A stretch of 51,445 nt of DNA, from NCBI RefSeq assembly GCF_002895925.1, contig NZ_NWUO01000020.1, positions 1 through 51,445 of the forward strand, written 5' to 3'. Position 1 is the stretch's first letter; the number at the start of each line of letters is the position of its first letter. Made by a program: the position numbers and the translations under genes. This DNA comes from Mixta theicola (GTDB lineage: Bacteria; Pseudomonadota; Gammaproteobacteria; Enterobacterales; Enterobacteriaceae). The notes beneath the pieces are model-generated. The model saw nothing but the letters and a program-made list of their open reading frames with translations, ran no database searches and was not told the DNA's origin. Positions 44,300 through 51,445 of this stretch are shown one piece after another.

Positions 44300-45844
44300 A
44301 TGACTACCCAACCCCACGTTACGCAACAGGCCTGTCAGCTTGACGACGACACCACGCTGATGACCACCACCGATGCGCAAAGTTATATTACCTATGCTAA
44401 TCAGGAATTTGTCGACGTCAGCGGCTATGAACGCGATGAAATTCACGGGCAGCCGCATAATCTGGTACGTCATCCCGATATGCCGAAGGCTGCCTTCGCT
44501 GATATGTGGGCGACGCTGAAACAGGGGCTGCCCTGGACCGGAATGGTGAAAAACCGCCGTAAAAATGGCGACCATTACTGGGTGCGGGCGAATGTGGTGC
44601 CGGTGATCCGTAACGGTAATATTACCGGGCATATGTCAGTCCGTATCAAGCCGAGCGAGCAGGAAGTCGCGGCGGCAGAAAAACTTTATCAGCAGATGCG
44701 CGCCGGTAAACTGCGCGGCTGGCGGCTGCGCCAGGGACTGCTGGTGCGTAGCGGAGTATTAAGCCCGCTCTCATGGCTGAAAACGCTGCCGCTGCGCTGG
44801 CGTATTCGCAGCGGCGTACTGTTTTGCTGGCTGAGCACGGCGCTTAGCGTGATGGCCGTAGGGCTGCAGGGCGGCGCGCTGGCCGCCTTTGGCGGGCTTT
44901 CGCTGCTGATGGCTTTGATCACCTGCGGCTGGCTGGAATGGCAGATCGCAAGGCCGCTGGAGAAAGTATGCCGACAGGCGCTGGACGTGGCGACGGGCGC
45001 ATCTCAGCAGGTTGATCATCTCGATCGAATTGATGAAGTCGGCATGACGTTGCGGGCGATAGGGCAGCTTGGCCTGATGTTCCGCTGGCTGGTCAAAGAT
45101 GTGCGCGATCAGGTAATGAGCGTGCATCAGGCCAGCGATGAACTGGCGCAGGGCAATGAAAAAATCGCCAGCCATACCGAACAGACGGCGGCCAGCGTGC
45201 AGCAGACTGCCGCTACCATGAATCAGATGGCCACCACGGTTAACAGCAATGCGGAAAGTACCGGCCAGGCGAATAATCATTCGATGACCGCCAGTAAAGC
45301 AGCGGTACAGGGCGGAGAAGTGATGAAGCAGGTAGTCGGCACGATGGATGAAATTGCCCAAAGTTCGCAGCAGATCGCCTCTATTACCGGCCTGATTGAC
45401 AGCATTGCTTTTCAGACCAATATTCTGGCGCTGAACGCGGCGGTTGAGGCGGCGCGTGCCGGGGAGCAGGGCAAAGGCTTTGCGGTGGTGGCCGGAGAAG
45501 TGCGCAATCTGGCCAAGCGTAGCGCCAGCGCCGCCAGCGAGATCCGTCATTTAATTGCCGCCAGCGCGCTAAAAGTACAGTCCGGCACCGGTCAGGTACA
45601 TCAGGCGGGCCAGACCATTGCCGATATTGTGGAAAAGGTGCAGAACGTGACGGAGCTGCTGCAGCAAATTAGCACCGCCACGCGTGAACAGGGCACCGGC
45701 CTGAGCGAAGTCGGCAAGGCGGTAGAGGAGCTGGACCGTATTACCCATCATAACGCTTCGCTGGTAGAAGAGGGCGCGCAGGCCTCAGCGCGCATGAAAA
45801 ATCAGGCGCATCGGCTGGTGGAAGCGGTTGATGTGTTTCGCTAA
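44300..45844 (+). CDS. aer: PAS-domain aerotaxis chemoreceptor (Aer-like)
   Basis: A 514-residue membrane chemoreceptor, similar in length to E. coli Aer. The N-terminal PAS domain (about 15-125) has ITYANQEFVDVSGYERDEIH and LVRHPDMPKAAFADMWATLK, where Aer binds FAD. Two hydrophobic stretches lie at about 170-210, then a HAMP-like region and the cytoplasmic signalling hairpin with IAFQTNILALNAAVEAARAG and GKGFAVVAGEVRNLAKRSA. There is no periplasmic sensor domain, as expected for Aer. The C-terminus (RLVEAVDVFR) lacks a CheR-binding pentapeptide. It monitors electron-transport or redox state. The ribosome-binding site AAAGG and a sigma-28-like promoter support the start. Confidence 0.9.
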   Translation: MTTQPHVTQQACQLDDDTTLMTTTDAQSYITYANQEFVDVSGYERDEIHGQPHNLVRHPDMPKAAFADMWATLKQGLPWTGMVKNRRKNGDHYWVRANVVPVIRNGNITGHMSVRIKPSEQEVAAAEKLYQQMRAGKLRGWRLRQGLLVRSGVLSPLSWLKTLPLRWRIRSGVLFCWLSTALSVMAVGLQGGALAAFGGLSLLMALITCGWLEWQIARPLEKVCRQALDVATGASQQVDHLDRIDEVGMTLRAIGQLGLMFRWLVKDVRDQVMSVHQASDELAQGNEKIASHTEQTAASVQQTAATMNQMATTVNSNAESTGQANNHSMTASKAAVQGGEVMKQVVGTMDEIAQSSQQIASITGLIDSIAFQTNILALNAAVEAARAGEQGKGFAVVAGEVRNLAKRSASAASEIRHLIAASALKVQSGTGQVHQAGQTIADIVEKVQNVTELLQQISTATREQGTGLSEVGKAVEELDRITHHNASLVEEGAQASARMKNQAHRLVEAVDVFR

Positions 45845-45998
45845 GCGGCGGCTGGCGCGCTTTTTCGTCAGTCAGCCCTGACGATATAGCTCGCGGACAA
45901 TCAGCTTATTTATCCCGTGCCCGGCCAGCAGCACGGCGCCCTGTTTGCTCAGGCGTGGCGGGTAAAACAGGCTGGCCGGGCGCCAGCCTGTAACGGCG

Positions 45999-47404
45999 TT
46001 ACGCCCGCTGCGCCCGATACCAGCGCCAGGCGTCCAGCAATAAAAACAGCACCAGGCTGATGCCCATCACCGGCAGGCTAAAGGCCAGCGCTATCAGCAC
46101 CACCGACAGCAAAAAGCGTAGGCTGAGGCTCATGCGCTGCCATGCCTGAATCAGCGTCTCCGCCGGAGAGTGACGCGGCTGAGCGGGACGACGCTGCCAC
46201 CACAGACGATAGCCCAGCACAATCAGCACGCACAGCGCCAGGCCAAACAGCGCCAGCACCAGCTGATTCGCGACGCCGAACAGAATGCCCATATGCGCAT
46301 CCACTCCCCAGCGCGTCAGCTTCGCCAGCAGGCCGAAATTAGCGAATTCAACTTTGTCCGTAACGCGCCAGGTATGAGGGTTCACCGCCACGCTATCCAC
46401 CTGCGTTGGCCAGCGGCGATCGATTTCACCGACGATCCACGCCCTGTTCGCCTGATAAGAGGGACGGATTTCCAGCTTTGCCGCGTCAATACCGCTGGCG
46501 CGTGCGGCGGCCAGCACGCCATCAAACTGTGCGGCGCTTAACGGCGTATCCGGCGCGTGACGCATCATATGAGCATGATGCTCAGCGTGTTCATCCAGCA
46601 TCATCGGCGGCATGCCGTTATCAAGCTGTGTATTCACCGCCGGAGTCAGCCAGCCGTAATGGGCGCGCAGCGCATTGATATTATCGCCAGCCCAGCGCGA
46701 CCAGGTCAGGCCGGTGGCGGAGAGAAACAGCAGCCCGATCAGCAGCGCAACGCCCAGTAAGCTATGCCAGCTACGCAGCCGCAGTATGCGCTGCGTACGC
46801 GAGGCGCTTGCTGCTTTAGCGCGACGCGGCGTACGCTGCACCGCCCACAGCAGCACGCCGCCAAGCGCGGCAACCCACAGCCAGCTGGCGGCCAGCTCGC
46901 TGTAGTTACGCCCAATATCGCCCAGCAGCAGGCTGCGGTGGAGATAGTCCAGGGTGGTGCGCAGCGGCAAAATCCCGCTGGTGCCGTAGACGGTCAGATC
47001 GCCTCGTACCGCCAGCGTTTTCGGATCGATAAATAGGGCACGCGTTTCCGATGGCGCGCTGTCAGCGAAGCGGAACATCACGCGCGTGGTCTCCGTATCG
47101 CCCGGCGCCGGCGCACGGCGGCGATTTTCGCGTTACTGCCCGCGTAGCGCAGCGCCGCCTCGACCTGCTTTGACAGCGGCTGTGCGGGGCCGGGCGCATC
47201 GGTAGTCAGCTGTTGCGCATACAGGTAATTTTCAAGCTGCGGCGTTAACACATAGAGCGTGCCGGTGAGCGCAGCGACAAAAATAAACGGGCCGATAAAC
47301 AGACCGATCGTGAAGTGTAAACGACGCATAAGCTGCAGAAACGCCTGCGCATTTTGCGTTTTTTCAATCTGTGCCGAGGCCGTCGGCACAATTTTTTCCG
47401 ACAT
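45999..47404 (-). pseudogene. PepSY-associated membrane protein, split by an apparent frameshift
   Basis: Two frames make one PepSY-TM protein of about 468 residues. The first (47404-47078) contains LMRRLHFTIGLFIGPFIFVA and a PepSY-like start, ending in an unnatural Arg-rich tail (AAVRRRRAIRRPRA). The second (47081-45999) carries the rest: LDYLHRSLLLGDIGRNYSEL, the RSWHSLLGVALLIGLLFLSA helix and two C-terminal helices. A one-base change near 47105-47120 would join them, because the skipped frame reads APAPGDTETTRVMF just before the second part. Such proteins are linked to siderophore-iron reduction or uptake, which would suit fhuF nearby. It may be a real mutation or a sequence error in GC-rich DNA. 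Confidence 0.75.
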
Positions 47405-47448
47405 AAGGGTTCCTTTGCCCGTTTGCGGGCGGTAGAGAAAGCGTTGAG

Positions 47449-47853
47449 TTAAACGAGTGAAAACCCGTTAACCGGCGGCCCGCGCGGTCGGAACCAAATG
47501 GGGATCCAGCTGGCGACAAAAGGCTGTAGCTGGAGGGGAACGGCTGGAATGGCCGCCTGTAGCAGCGTCCAGAGTTGCGGAAGGCGAACGGAGTCCAGCG
47601 GCAGATGGATTAGCAGTACGCAGTAACCACAGGCGCTGTCATCCATCATCGATACAGGATGATGCCGTTCTGCCTTCGCAGGCTGAGCCATCGTCATCGC
47701 TGACATATGTGCCGTCATCAGCGGCGAGGCATGGCCGTGCTGAGCCATCAGCGATTTAGAAATCACCGGGGCAATAAACAGCAGCAGCATAGCCAGCAGC
47801 GCCAGCCATGCCGGAAAGCGGCTGCGGGCGATGGCAAAATAGATCAGCGACAC
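47449..47853 (-). CDS. DUF2946-family membrane-anchored protein
   Basis: A 134-residue protein if started at GTG 47853, which has CAGGA at good spacing; a longer frame to 47955 overlaps the next gene. It has an N-terminal hydrophobic segment (WLALLAMLLLFIAPVI), a His/Met-rich stretch (AQHGHASPLMTAHMSAMTMA) and the family-type DSACGYCVLLIHLP with a Cys-x2-Cys pair. DUF2946 genes often sit near copper or TonB-type metal transport genes. The His, Met and Cys content suggests metal contact. It is just upstream of the PepSY gene on the same strand. Confidence 0.7.
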   Translation of the reverse strand: MSLIYFAIARSRFPAWLALLAMLLLFIAPVISKSLMAQHGHASPLMTAHMSAMTMAQPAKAERHHPVSMMDDSACGYCVLLIHLPLDSVRLPQLWTLLQAAIPAVPLQLQPFVASWIPIWFRPRGPPVNGFSLV

Positions 47854-47915
47854 AGAAAATCCTGAAAAAAATAACGGCGTAATTGTACGCGAACCGCCAG
47901 CGCAGGATGACGATT

Positions 47916-48392
47916 TTATGTTAAAGCAGGGAGGCTCTGACACACATCGACCCATTCGGCATCGGTAAGCTCCGCCATTCTTTCCGGCGAGATACGCACT
48001 GCGCTATGGATCGCCCCTGCCGCCGGCAGCACTTCGGCAAAGCGCCGGAGAGAAATATCACAGTAGACCGGCAGCGGTTGTTCAAGGCCAAAAGGGCAAA
48101 CGCCGCCGGGCGGATGGCCGGTCCAGGTCAACACCTCATCGGTGGTCAACATGCGCGCTTTGGCGCCCAGGGTTTCTTTTAGCTTCCGGTTATCCAGGCG
48201 AAGATCGCCGCCGGTCACGATCAGGATCACCCGATCCTTCACCTTTAACGACAGGGTTTTGGCTATCTGCCCAGGCGCGACGCCGTGCGCTTTAGCTGCG
48301 AGAGCCACGGTTGCCGTACTCTGATTTAATTCAATGATGGAGATTTCAGGGGCACGCTCGGCAAAATACTGCCGTACAGACTCCAGGCTCAT
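47916..48392 (-). CDS. YbaK/EbsC-family aminoacyl-tRNA deacylase-like protein
   Basis: A 158-residue YbaK-domain protein. The conserved Lys is in GQIAKTLSLKVKDRVILIVT, followed by GGDLRLDNRKLKETLGAKAR and HPPGGVCPFGLEQPLPVYCD. Members hydrolyse mischarged tRNAs such as Cys-tRNA(Pro) or Ala-tRNA(Pro) in trans. It is likely single-gene, transcribed toward the DUF2946 gene. The exact editing target is not determined. Confidence 0.9.
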   Translation of the reverse strand: MSLESVRQYFAERAPEISIIELNQSTATVALAAKAHGVAPGQIAKTLSLKVKDRVILIVTGGDLRLDNRKLKETLGAKARMLTTDEVLTWTGHPPGGVCPFGLEQPLPVYCDISLRRFAEVLPAAGAIHSAVRISPERMAELTDAEWVDVCQSLPALT

Positions 48393-48522
48393 GTTGCTTT
48401 GCTCTTCACAATAAAACGGGGTGATAAAGCTGCCATAACCGAGGGGATCTGTAAACGTTATGCGGCGCTAAAGCGCCGCCGTAAAAGAAAAGAGTCATCC
48501 CAGGCGCCGCCTGGAAAGGAGG

Positions 48523-49317
48523 TCAGACTGATTTCAGCGTACAGTCGCCGCAGCGTTCAACCGCTGGCAGACGGTAGCGTTGACAGCAGCTGCGACGCTG
48601 CATCGCGCCGTCACGTGGAATAACGGTGCGGTAAAGCGGATTATCGCTGCCGTCCAGCAAATGACGCGAGAAAAACAGCGCATGTTCCAGCGTCAGCAGC
48701 GTGGCTTCATCAACCCAGCTTTTCATCTCGCCTAAAAACCAGTGCATCAGATAGCCGGTATTATTCCAGATAAGCCTGGCGTTAATATCGCCATGCTGTT
48801 CAATGCCCTGTACCGCAGGGATTAAATGCGTCTGGATAAGACGATCGATACGCTGATGTGCGTTCAGGTAGCGCGCGTCTTCATCTTCATGTACATCGAT
48901 CCAGAATTTAGCCGGGCGGCCGCTTTCATGGAACTGCAGATGAAAATGCTGCAGCGAGCAGTCGAGCGCGCGCTCCTCCATCACCAGCGCCAGCATCATC
49001 GGCGGCACGATAAGGCCAAAATACCACTGCGCCCACAAAGATTGCAGCGGCTTTGCCTCGCGCGGCATAGCGGTATGCTCGCGATAGATCTCATCGCTAT
49101 AGCGCGCCAGCAGTCGATTAAAATGCGCGCTCTGTGACCATTCAGGCTGGATAAGCGTGTCATCAGGGGCGGCGTCGCCAAGCGTGATAAATTCAAGAAA
49201 CCAGGAGCGGTGTTCGCGAAACAGGCTATGCAGCGCAGTGCTAAGCGAACTATCGTTCTGCATAAAGATGACTGGAGACGAACCGTACTCATAAGCCTGA
49301 CGCGTAACAATAGCCAT
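48523..49317 (-). CDS. fhuF: Siderophore-iron reductase FhuF
   Basis: A 264-residue protein, close to the 262 of E. coli FhuF. The C-terminus carries the diagnostic Cys-Cys-x10-Cys-x2-Cys motif (SCCQRYRLPAVERCGDC) that binds a [2Fe-2S] cluster. The body has SLWAQWYFGLIVPPMMLALV and LIWNNTGYLMHWFLGEM as in relatives. It reduces ferric hydroxamate siderophores in the cytoplasm. ATG 49317 with AGGAAG upstream is the start; the longer frame to 49467 is not supported. A Fur-box-like site 40 bases upstream fits iron repression. Confidence 0.93.
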   Translation of the reverse strand: MAIVTRQAYEYGSSPVIFMQNDSSLSTALHSLFREHRSWFLEFITLGDAAPDDTLIQPEWSQSAHFNRLLARYSDEIYREHTAMPREAKPLQSLWAQWYFGLIVPPMMLALVMEERALDCSLQHFHLQFHESGRPAKFWIDVHEDEDARYLNAHQRIDRLIQTHLIPAVQGIEQHGDINARLIWNNTGYLMHWFLGEMKSWVDEATLLTLEHALFFSRHLLDGSDNPLYRTVIPRDGAMQRRSCCQRYRLPAVERCGDCTLKSV

Positions 49318-49356
49318 AGGGCTTCCTGTGTAATCGACGACCGAAATAGAGATAAG

Positions 49357-49377
49357 AAAACAAATGATAATCGTTCT
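49357..49377 (-). promoter_or_regulatory. Fur box upstream of fhuF
   Basis: The stretch ACAAATGATAATCGTTCT contains the core ATGATAATCGTT of the Fur consensus GATAATGATAATCATTATC. It lies about 40-60 bases before fhuF, where Fur would block its promoter. Confidence 0.78.
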
Positions 49378-49477
49378 TGATTGTATCCAGGAAGGAATAA
49401 GGTAGCAAGAGGGGGCGAAGAGGTTAGGGTGTGGCGGCACGTAAAAGCAAATAACCAGATAAAGCATCAGGTTTCTG

Positions 49478-49552
49478 TTAAAGACAGAAAATAATCCTGC
49501 CCACCAGGCAACCGGCGAGCAAAAATGCCAACGTTAAAATAAACGTAGCCAT
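49478..49552 (-). CDS. Possible 24-residue hydrophobic peptide
   Basis: A minus-strand ATG at 49552 opens a frame MATFILTLAFLLAGCLVGRI plus four residues, then TAA. The peptide is one predicted membrane helix with a small charged centre, like known enterobacterial small membrane proteins. No strong ribosome-binding site is seen (GGCGAG lies too close). Perfect inverted arms at 49510-49519 and 49554-49563 enclose most of the frame, so the region may instead be a structured RNA. This is a candidate only. Confidence 0.35.
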   Translation of the reverse strand: MATFILTLAFLLAGCLVGRIIFCL

Positions 49553-49688
49553 TCTCGCCGGTTACTTATTAATTTTTTATTTAAGCCTCTTCAGCAAAAG
49601 AGAAAGCAGTTGAATTAATTTAATTTGTATTAAGTTAAACAATTTATCAATACTGCATAATCCGCTTAAATAAATGATGACGCTATCA

Positions 49689-50789
49689 TTAAATTATATC
49701 CGTCAGGGCTGAGCGCAGATTTGTTTCGCAAAGCTCTTCCCAGGAAAGAATGGTATTCCTTCCGCGGTTCTTTGCCACATATAAAGCCCGATCGGCATTT
49801 GCCATCGCCTGTTCAAAATCTTCTTCAATTATCGGTGCAATACCGGCGCTAATGGTGACATGCGTTGATACACGATGGTTAAAACGATGGGGGATTTCCA
49901 GGTCCAGCACATATTGACGAATACGCTCAGCCAGCTTCATGGCAATAGAGGCATTTACGTTCGTCATCAGCACCAGAAACTCTTCGCCGCCGTAGCGGGT
50001 CACCACATCCCGTGAGCGCACCGCATCACGAATCGCCGCCGATACGCGCGTCAGCGCCTGATCGCCCATCGCGTGACCGTAGTTATCGTTGTAGGATTTA
50101 AAATTATCAATATCGAGCAGCATAACAAAATGGCTGCCGGCATGGTTCTCCAGAAGGTTCTCCAGCCGGTTCTTCAGGCCGCGCCGGTTATAGAGCCCGG
50201 TAAGCGGATCAAGCATGCTCAGGTCGCTCCAGGTCTGCTTCTCTTCATATAGCTGAAACAGTAAGCGCCGCGTAAAATGATCGCTGCGGTGCTGCATCAG
50301 GCTCTGAAAAGTAAAGCCAAGCAGCGGCAGCGCGATGGTAAACAGCAGCGTCAGCGGATGCTGGCCGCGATCGAGCAACAGGACGGTCAGCGAGGGCGGC
50401 GCGATATGCAGGCAAAACGCCAGCAGATGTTCATGCAGGGAGATGGTGCTGATAAAGAAAACCGCCATCAGGCTGATCAACAGGTAACTGCCGTCAAAAT
50501 AAAAAACCAGCTCGCTTTTATGCACAATCAGCCATGACCACAGAGCACCCATAATAAAAGCTGTAAAAGATAATACCGGCCATTTTGTTTTGGGCTTCAG
50601 GATCCAGAAGACTAACTGCAATAAACTTATAATTACGATCAGCGTCGCCGGTAAGGAAAATGTAAGATTTTCACCTTTATTTACCGGTAACATAGAAAAA
50701 AGCGATGTTGCCATGTTTAAAAAAAGAAAAAGCATCAACGACAGGCGATATTTGCTGTGTAGCAATTCTTCATAAGTTTGTAATTTCAT
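49689..50789 (-). CDS. Membrane-bound diguanylate cyclase (GGDEF)
   Basis: A 366-residue protein from ATG 50789. The N-terminal half has about six hydrophobic helices forming an integral membrane sensor. The C-terminal GGDEF domain (about 205-365) begins with LDPLTGLYNRRGLKNRL, has DIDNFKSYNDNYGHAMGDQA, and carries an intact GGEEF active site (TRYGGEEF). The inhibitory I-site RSRD stands five residues before it, so the enzyme should be active and product-inhibited. It makes cyclic di-GMP; no EAL domain is present. The signal is unknown. The ribosome-binding site is weak (GAGTG). Confidence 0.93.
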   Translation of the reverse strand: MKLQTYEELLHSKYRLSLMLFLFLNMATSLFSMLPVNKGENLTFSLPATLIVIISLLQLVFWILKPKTKWPVLSFTAFIMGALWSWLIVHKSELVFYFDGSYLLISLMAVFFISTISLHEHLLAFCLHIAPPSLTVLLLDRGQHPLTLLFTIALPLLGFTFQSLMQHRSDHFTRRLLFQLYEEKQTWSDLSMLDPLTGLYNRRGLKNRLENLLENHAGSHFVMLLDIDNFKSYNDNYGHAMGDQALTRVSAAIRDAVRSRDVVTRYGGEEFLVLMTNVNASIAMKLAERIRQYVLDLEIPHRFNHRVSTHVTISAGIAPIIEEDFEQAMANADRALYVAKNRGRNTILSWEELCETNLRSALTDII

Positions 50790-50822
50790 TTTTATACACT
50801 CGGGACGGCCCTGAAATATCAA

Positions 50823-51178
50823 AGCGCTATTGCCATAGGAAAATGATTTACTATGGAAATGGTGTTGAGCAGTTATTATTGGTTTCTGATATTAGATTAA
50901 TCCTGGCAATCTAGCACTTTCTAACTGGTCTGTCATCTTCGTGTATAAAGTTTCTACACAGGAAACGTATCAAATGATAAAAATTACCATATGTTACTGA
51001 GAATTATTATCATTTCATGGCGGCGGATATGCTGATGGCGATCTGCGGATTATGGAGCGTGAGCTGGATAATGGGGAAACGAACGGCAGGCTTTCAGATG
51101 ATGAATAGGGAACGCGCCAGACGGCGATGGAATAAAACTTAGGGAAATCAAGAAGATATAACAGAAGAGTGACAATAT
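50823..51178. other. Intergenic stretch before the tRNA pair
   Basis: No supported gene in 355 bases. A 41-codon plus frame opens at ATG 51017 but has no recognisable similarity. An AT-rich stretch at 50998-51016 (GAGAATTATTATCATTTC) is partly Fur-box-like. The terminator of the tRNA transcript should lie in the right part; I could not place it with confidence. Confidence 0.4.
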
Positions 51179-51265
51179 TGGTGCGAAGAGAGGGACTTGA
51201 ACCCTCACGTCCGTTAAGACACTAACACCTGAAGCTAGCGCGTCTACCAATTCCGCCACCTTCGC
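51179..51265 (-). tRNA. tRNA-Leu(CAG), second of a tandem pair
   Basis: An 87-base class II tRNA with encoded CCA, starting GCGAAGGTGGCGGAATTGGT and carrying TTCAAGTCC in the T arm. The anticodon CAG is read from 51229-51231 on the minus strand. The long variable arm (TGTCTTAACGGACG) is typical of tRNA-Leu. It is identical over its full length to the copy 27 bases upstream. Confidence 0.96.
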
Positions 51266-51292
51266 ATAACATTGTCTTCATATCACCGCATT

Positions 51293-51379
51293 TGGTGCGA
51301 AGAGAGGGACTTGAACCCTCACGTCCGTTAAGACACTAACACCTGAAGCTAGCGCGTCTACCAATTCCGCCACCTTCGC
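51293..51379 (-). tRNA. tRNA-Leu(CAG), first visible copy of the tandem pair
   Basis: Another 87-base tRNA-Leu(CAG) with encoded CCA, identical to the copy at 51179. The 27-base spacer suggests one processed transcript, like the leu tRNA clusters of E. coli. Further copies could lie past 51380, but only 66 bases remain and none is visible there. Confidence 0.96.
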
Positions 51380-51445
51380 TCCGTATCACTGACTGCCATA
51401 GAAGTTAGCTGGATGATTGCTGACCGAAGGCACGACATGGGGAAC

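Noticed and set aside
44771..45550. Minus-strand 259-codon frame
   Set aside because: Shadow of the Aer-like chemoreceptor gene.
50998..51016. Fur-box-like GAGAATTATTATCATTTC
   Set aside because: Only a partial match in AT-rich DNA and no supported gene downstream.
51050..51259. Minus-strand frame MAELVDALASGVSV... across the tRNA
   Set aside because: It is the familiar false translation of a tRNA-Leu gene; the RNA gene explains the sequence.

Overview
The window looks like chromosome of an Enterobacterales bacterium, probably an Erwiniaceae relative (Pantoea/Mixta/Erwinia type). Seen: a GC-rich gene set with enterobacterial families (OpgB, Aer, FhuF, RcnB-like, a YbaK-type deacylase, mannose-family PTS) and two tandem tRNA-Leu(CAG) genes near fhuF. 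From memory, E. coli also has opgB, fhuF and a tandem leu tRNA cluster close together. The genus is an inference; no rRNA or marker gene is present.

Layout. 1-4985 is a decayed mobile region: the right end of an IS3-family element, an intact XRE regulator, two truncated integrases joined tail to tail, a HigB-like toxin with a nonsense codon beside an intact HigA-like antitoxin, a broken FRG-domain gene and about 0.55 kb of unexplained non-coding DNA. 4986-8759 is a two-gene operon for beta-linked oligosaccharides (GPH symporter plus GH3 glycosidase). 9374-13284 is a three-gene envelope operon of unknown function: an OmpA-domain outer-membrane lipoprotein, a five-helix inner-membrane protein and an exported vWA-like protein. 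Pointing at it from the other strand is a 3.5-kb COG1112/Upf1-like helicase plus phospholipase-D nuclease (13379-16917). It resembles the single-protein Mokosh type II anti-phage system, but here it is split by an apparent one-base deletion. This is the most interesting block.

17063-18315 holds a LysR regulator divergent from an orphan 71-aa gene. 18568-26034 is a complete gfr-type operon (sigma-54 activator, mannose-family PTS EIIA/B/C/D, two SIS deglycases) for fructoselysine/glucoselysine, with a near-perfect sigma-54 promoter at 21366. A methyltransferase, a small membrane protein plus DUF1493 pair and an RcnB-like protein follow. 28470-34485 is a LacI-controlled regulon: family-3 binding protein, permease, ATPase, Gfo/Idh/MocA oxidoreductase and DAO-type FAD oxidase, with palindromic operators between the divergent units. 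Its make-up suggests uptake and oxidation of an opine- or Amadori-like amino acid conjugate.

34620-51379 is mixed: a GNAT acetyltransferase; a DUF6416-like gene whose only stop lies beyond its terminator; opgB; a polyol-phosphate type cluster (GlpD-like oxidase, DhnA-type aldolase, FGGY kinase); a tautomerase divergent from a LysR gene; aer behind a FliA-like promoter; a frameshifted PepSY membrane protein; DUF2946; a YbaK-family protein; fhuF behind a Fur box; a diguanylate cyclase; and the tRNA-Leu pair.

Several suspected frameshifts (near 13972, 18580 and 47110) are one-base changes in or beside short runs. Read-level checking is needed to tell real mutations from sequence errors.
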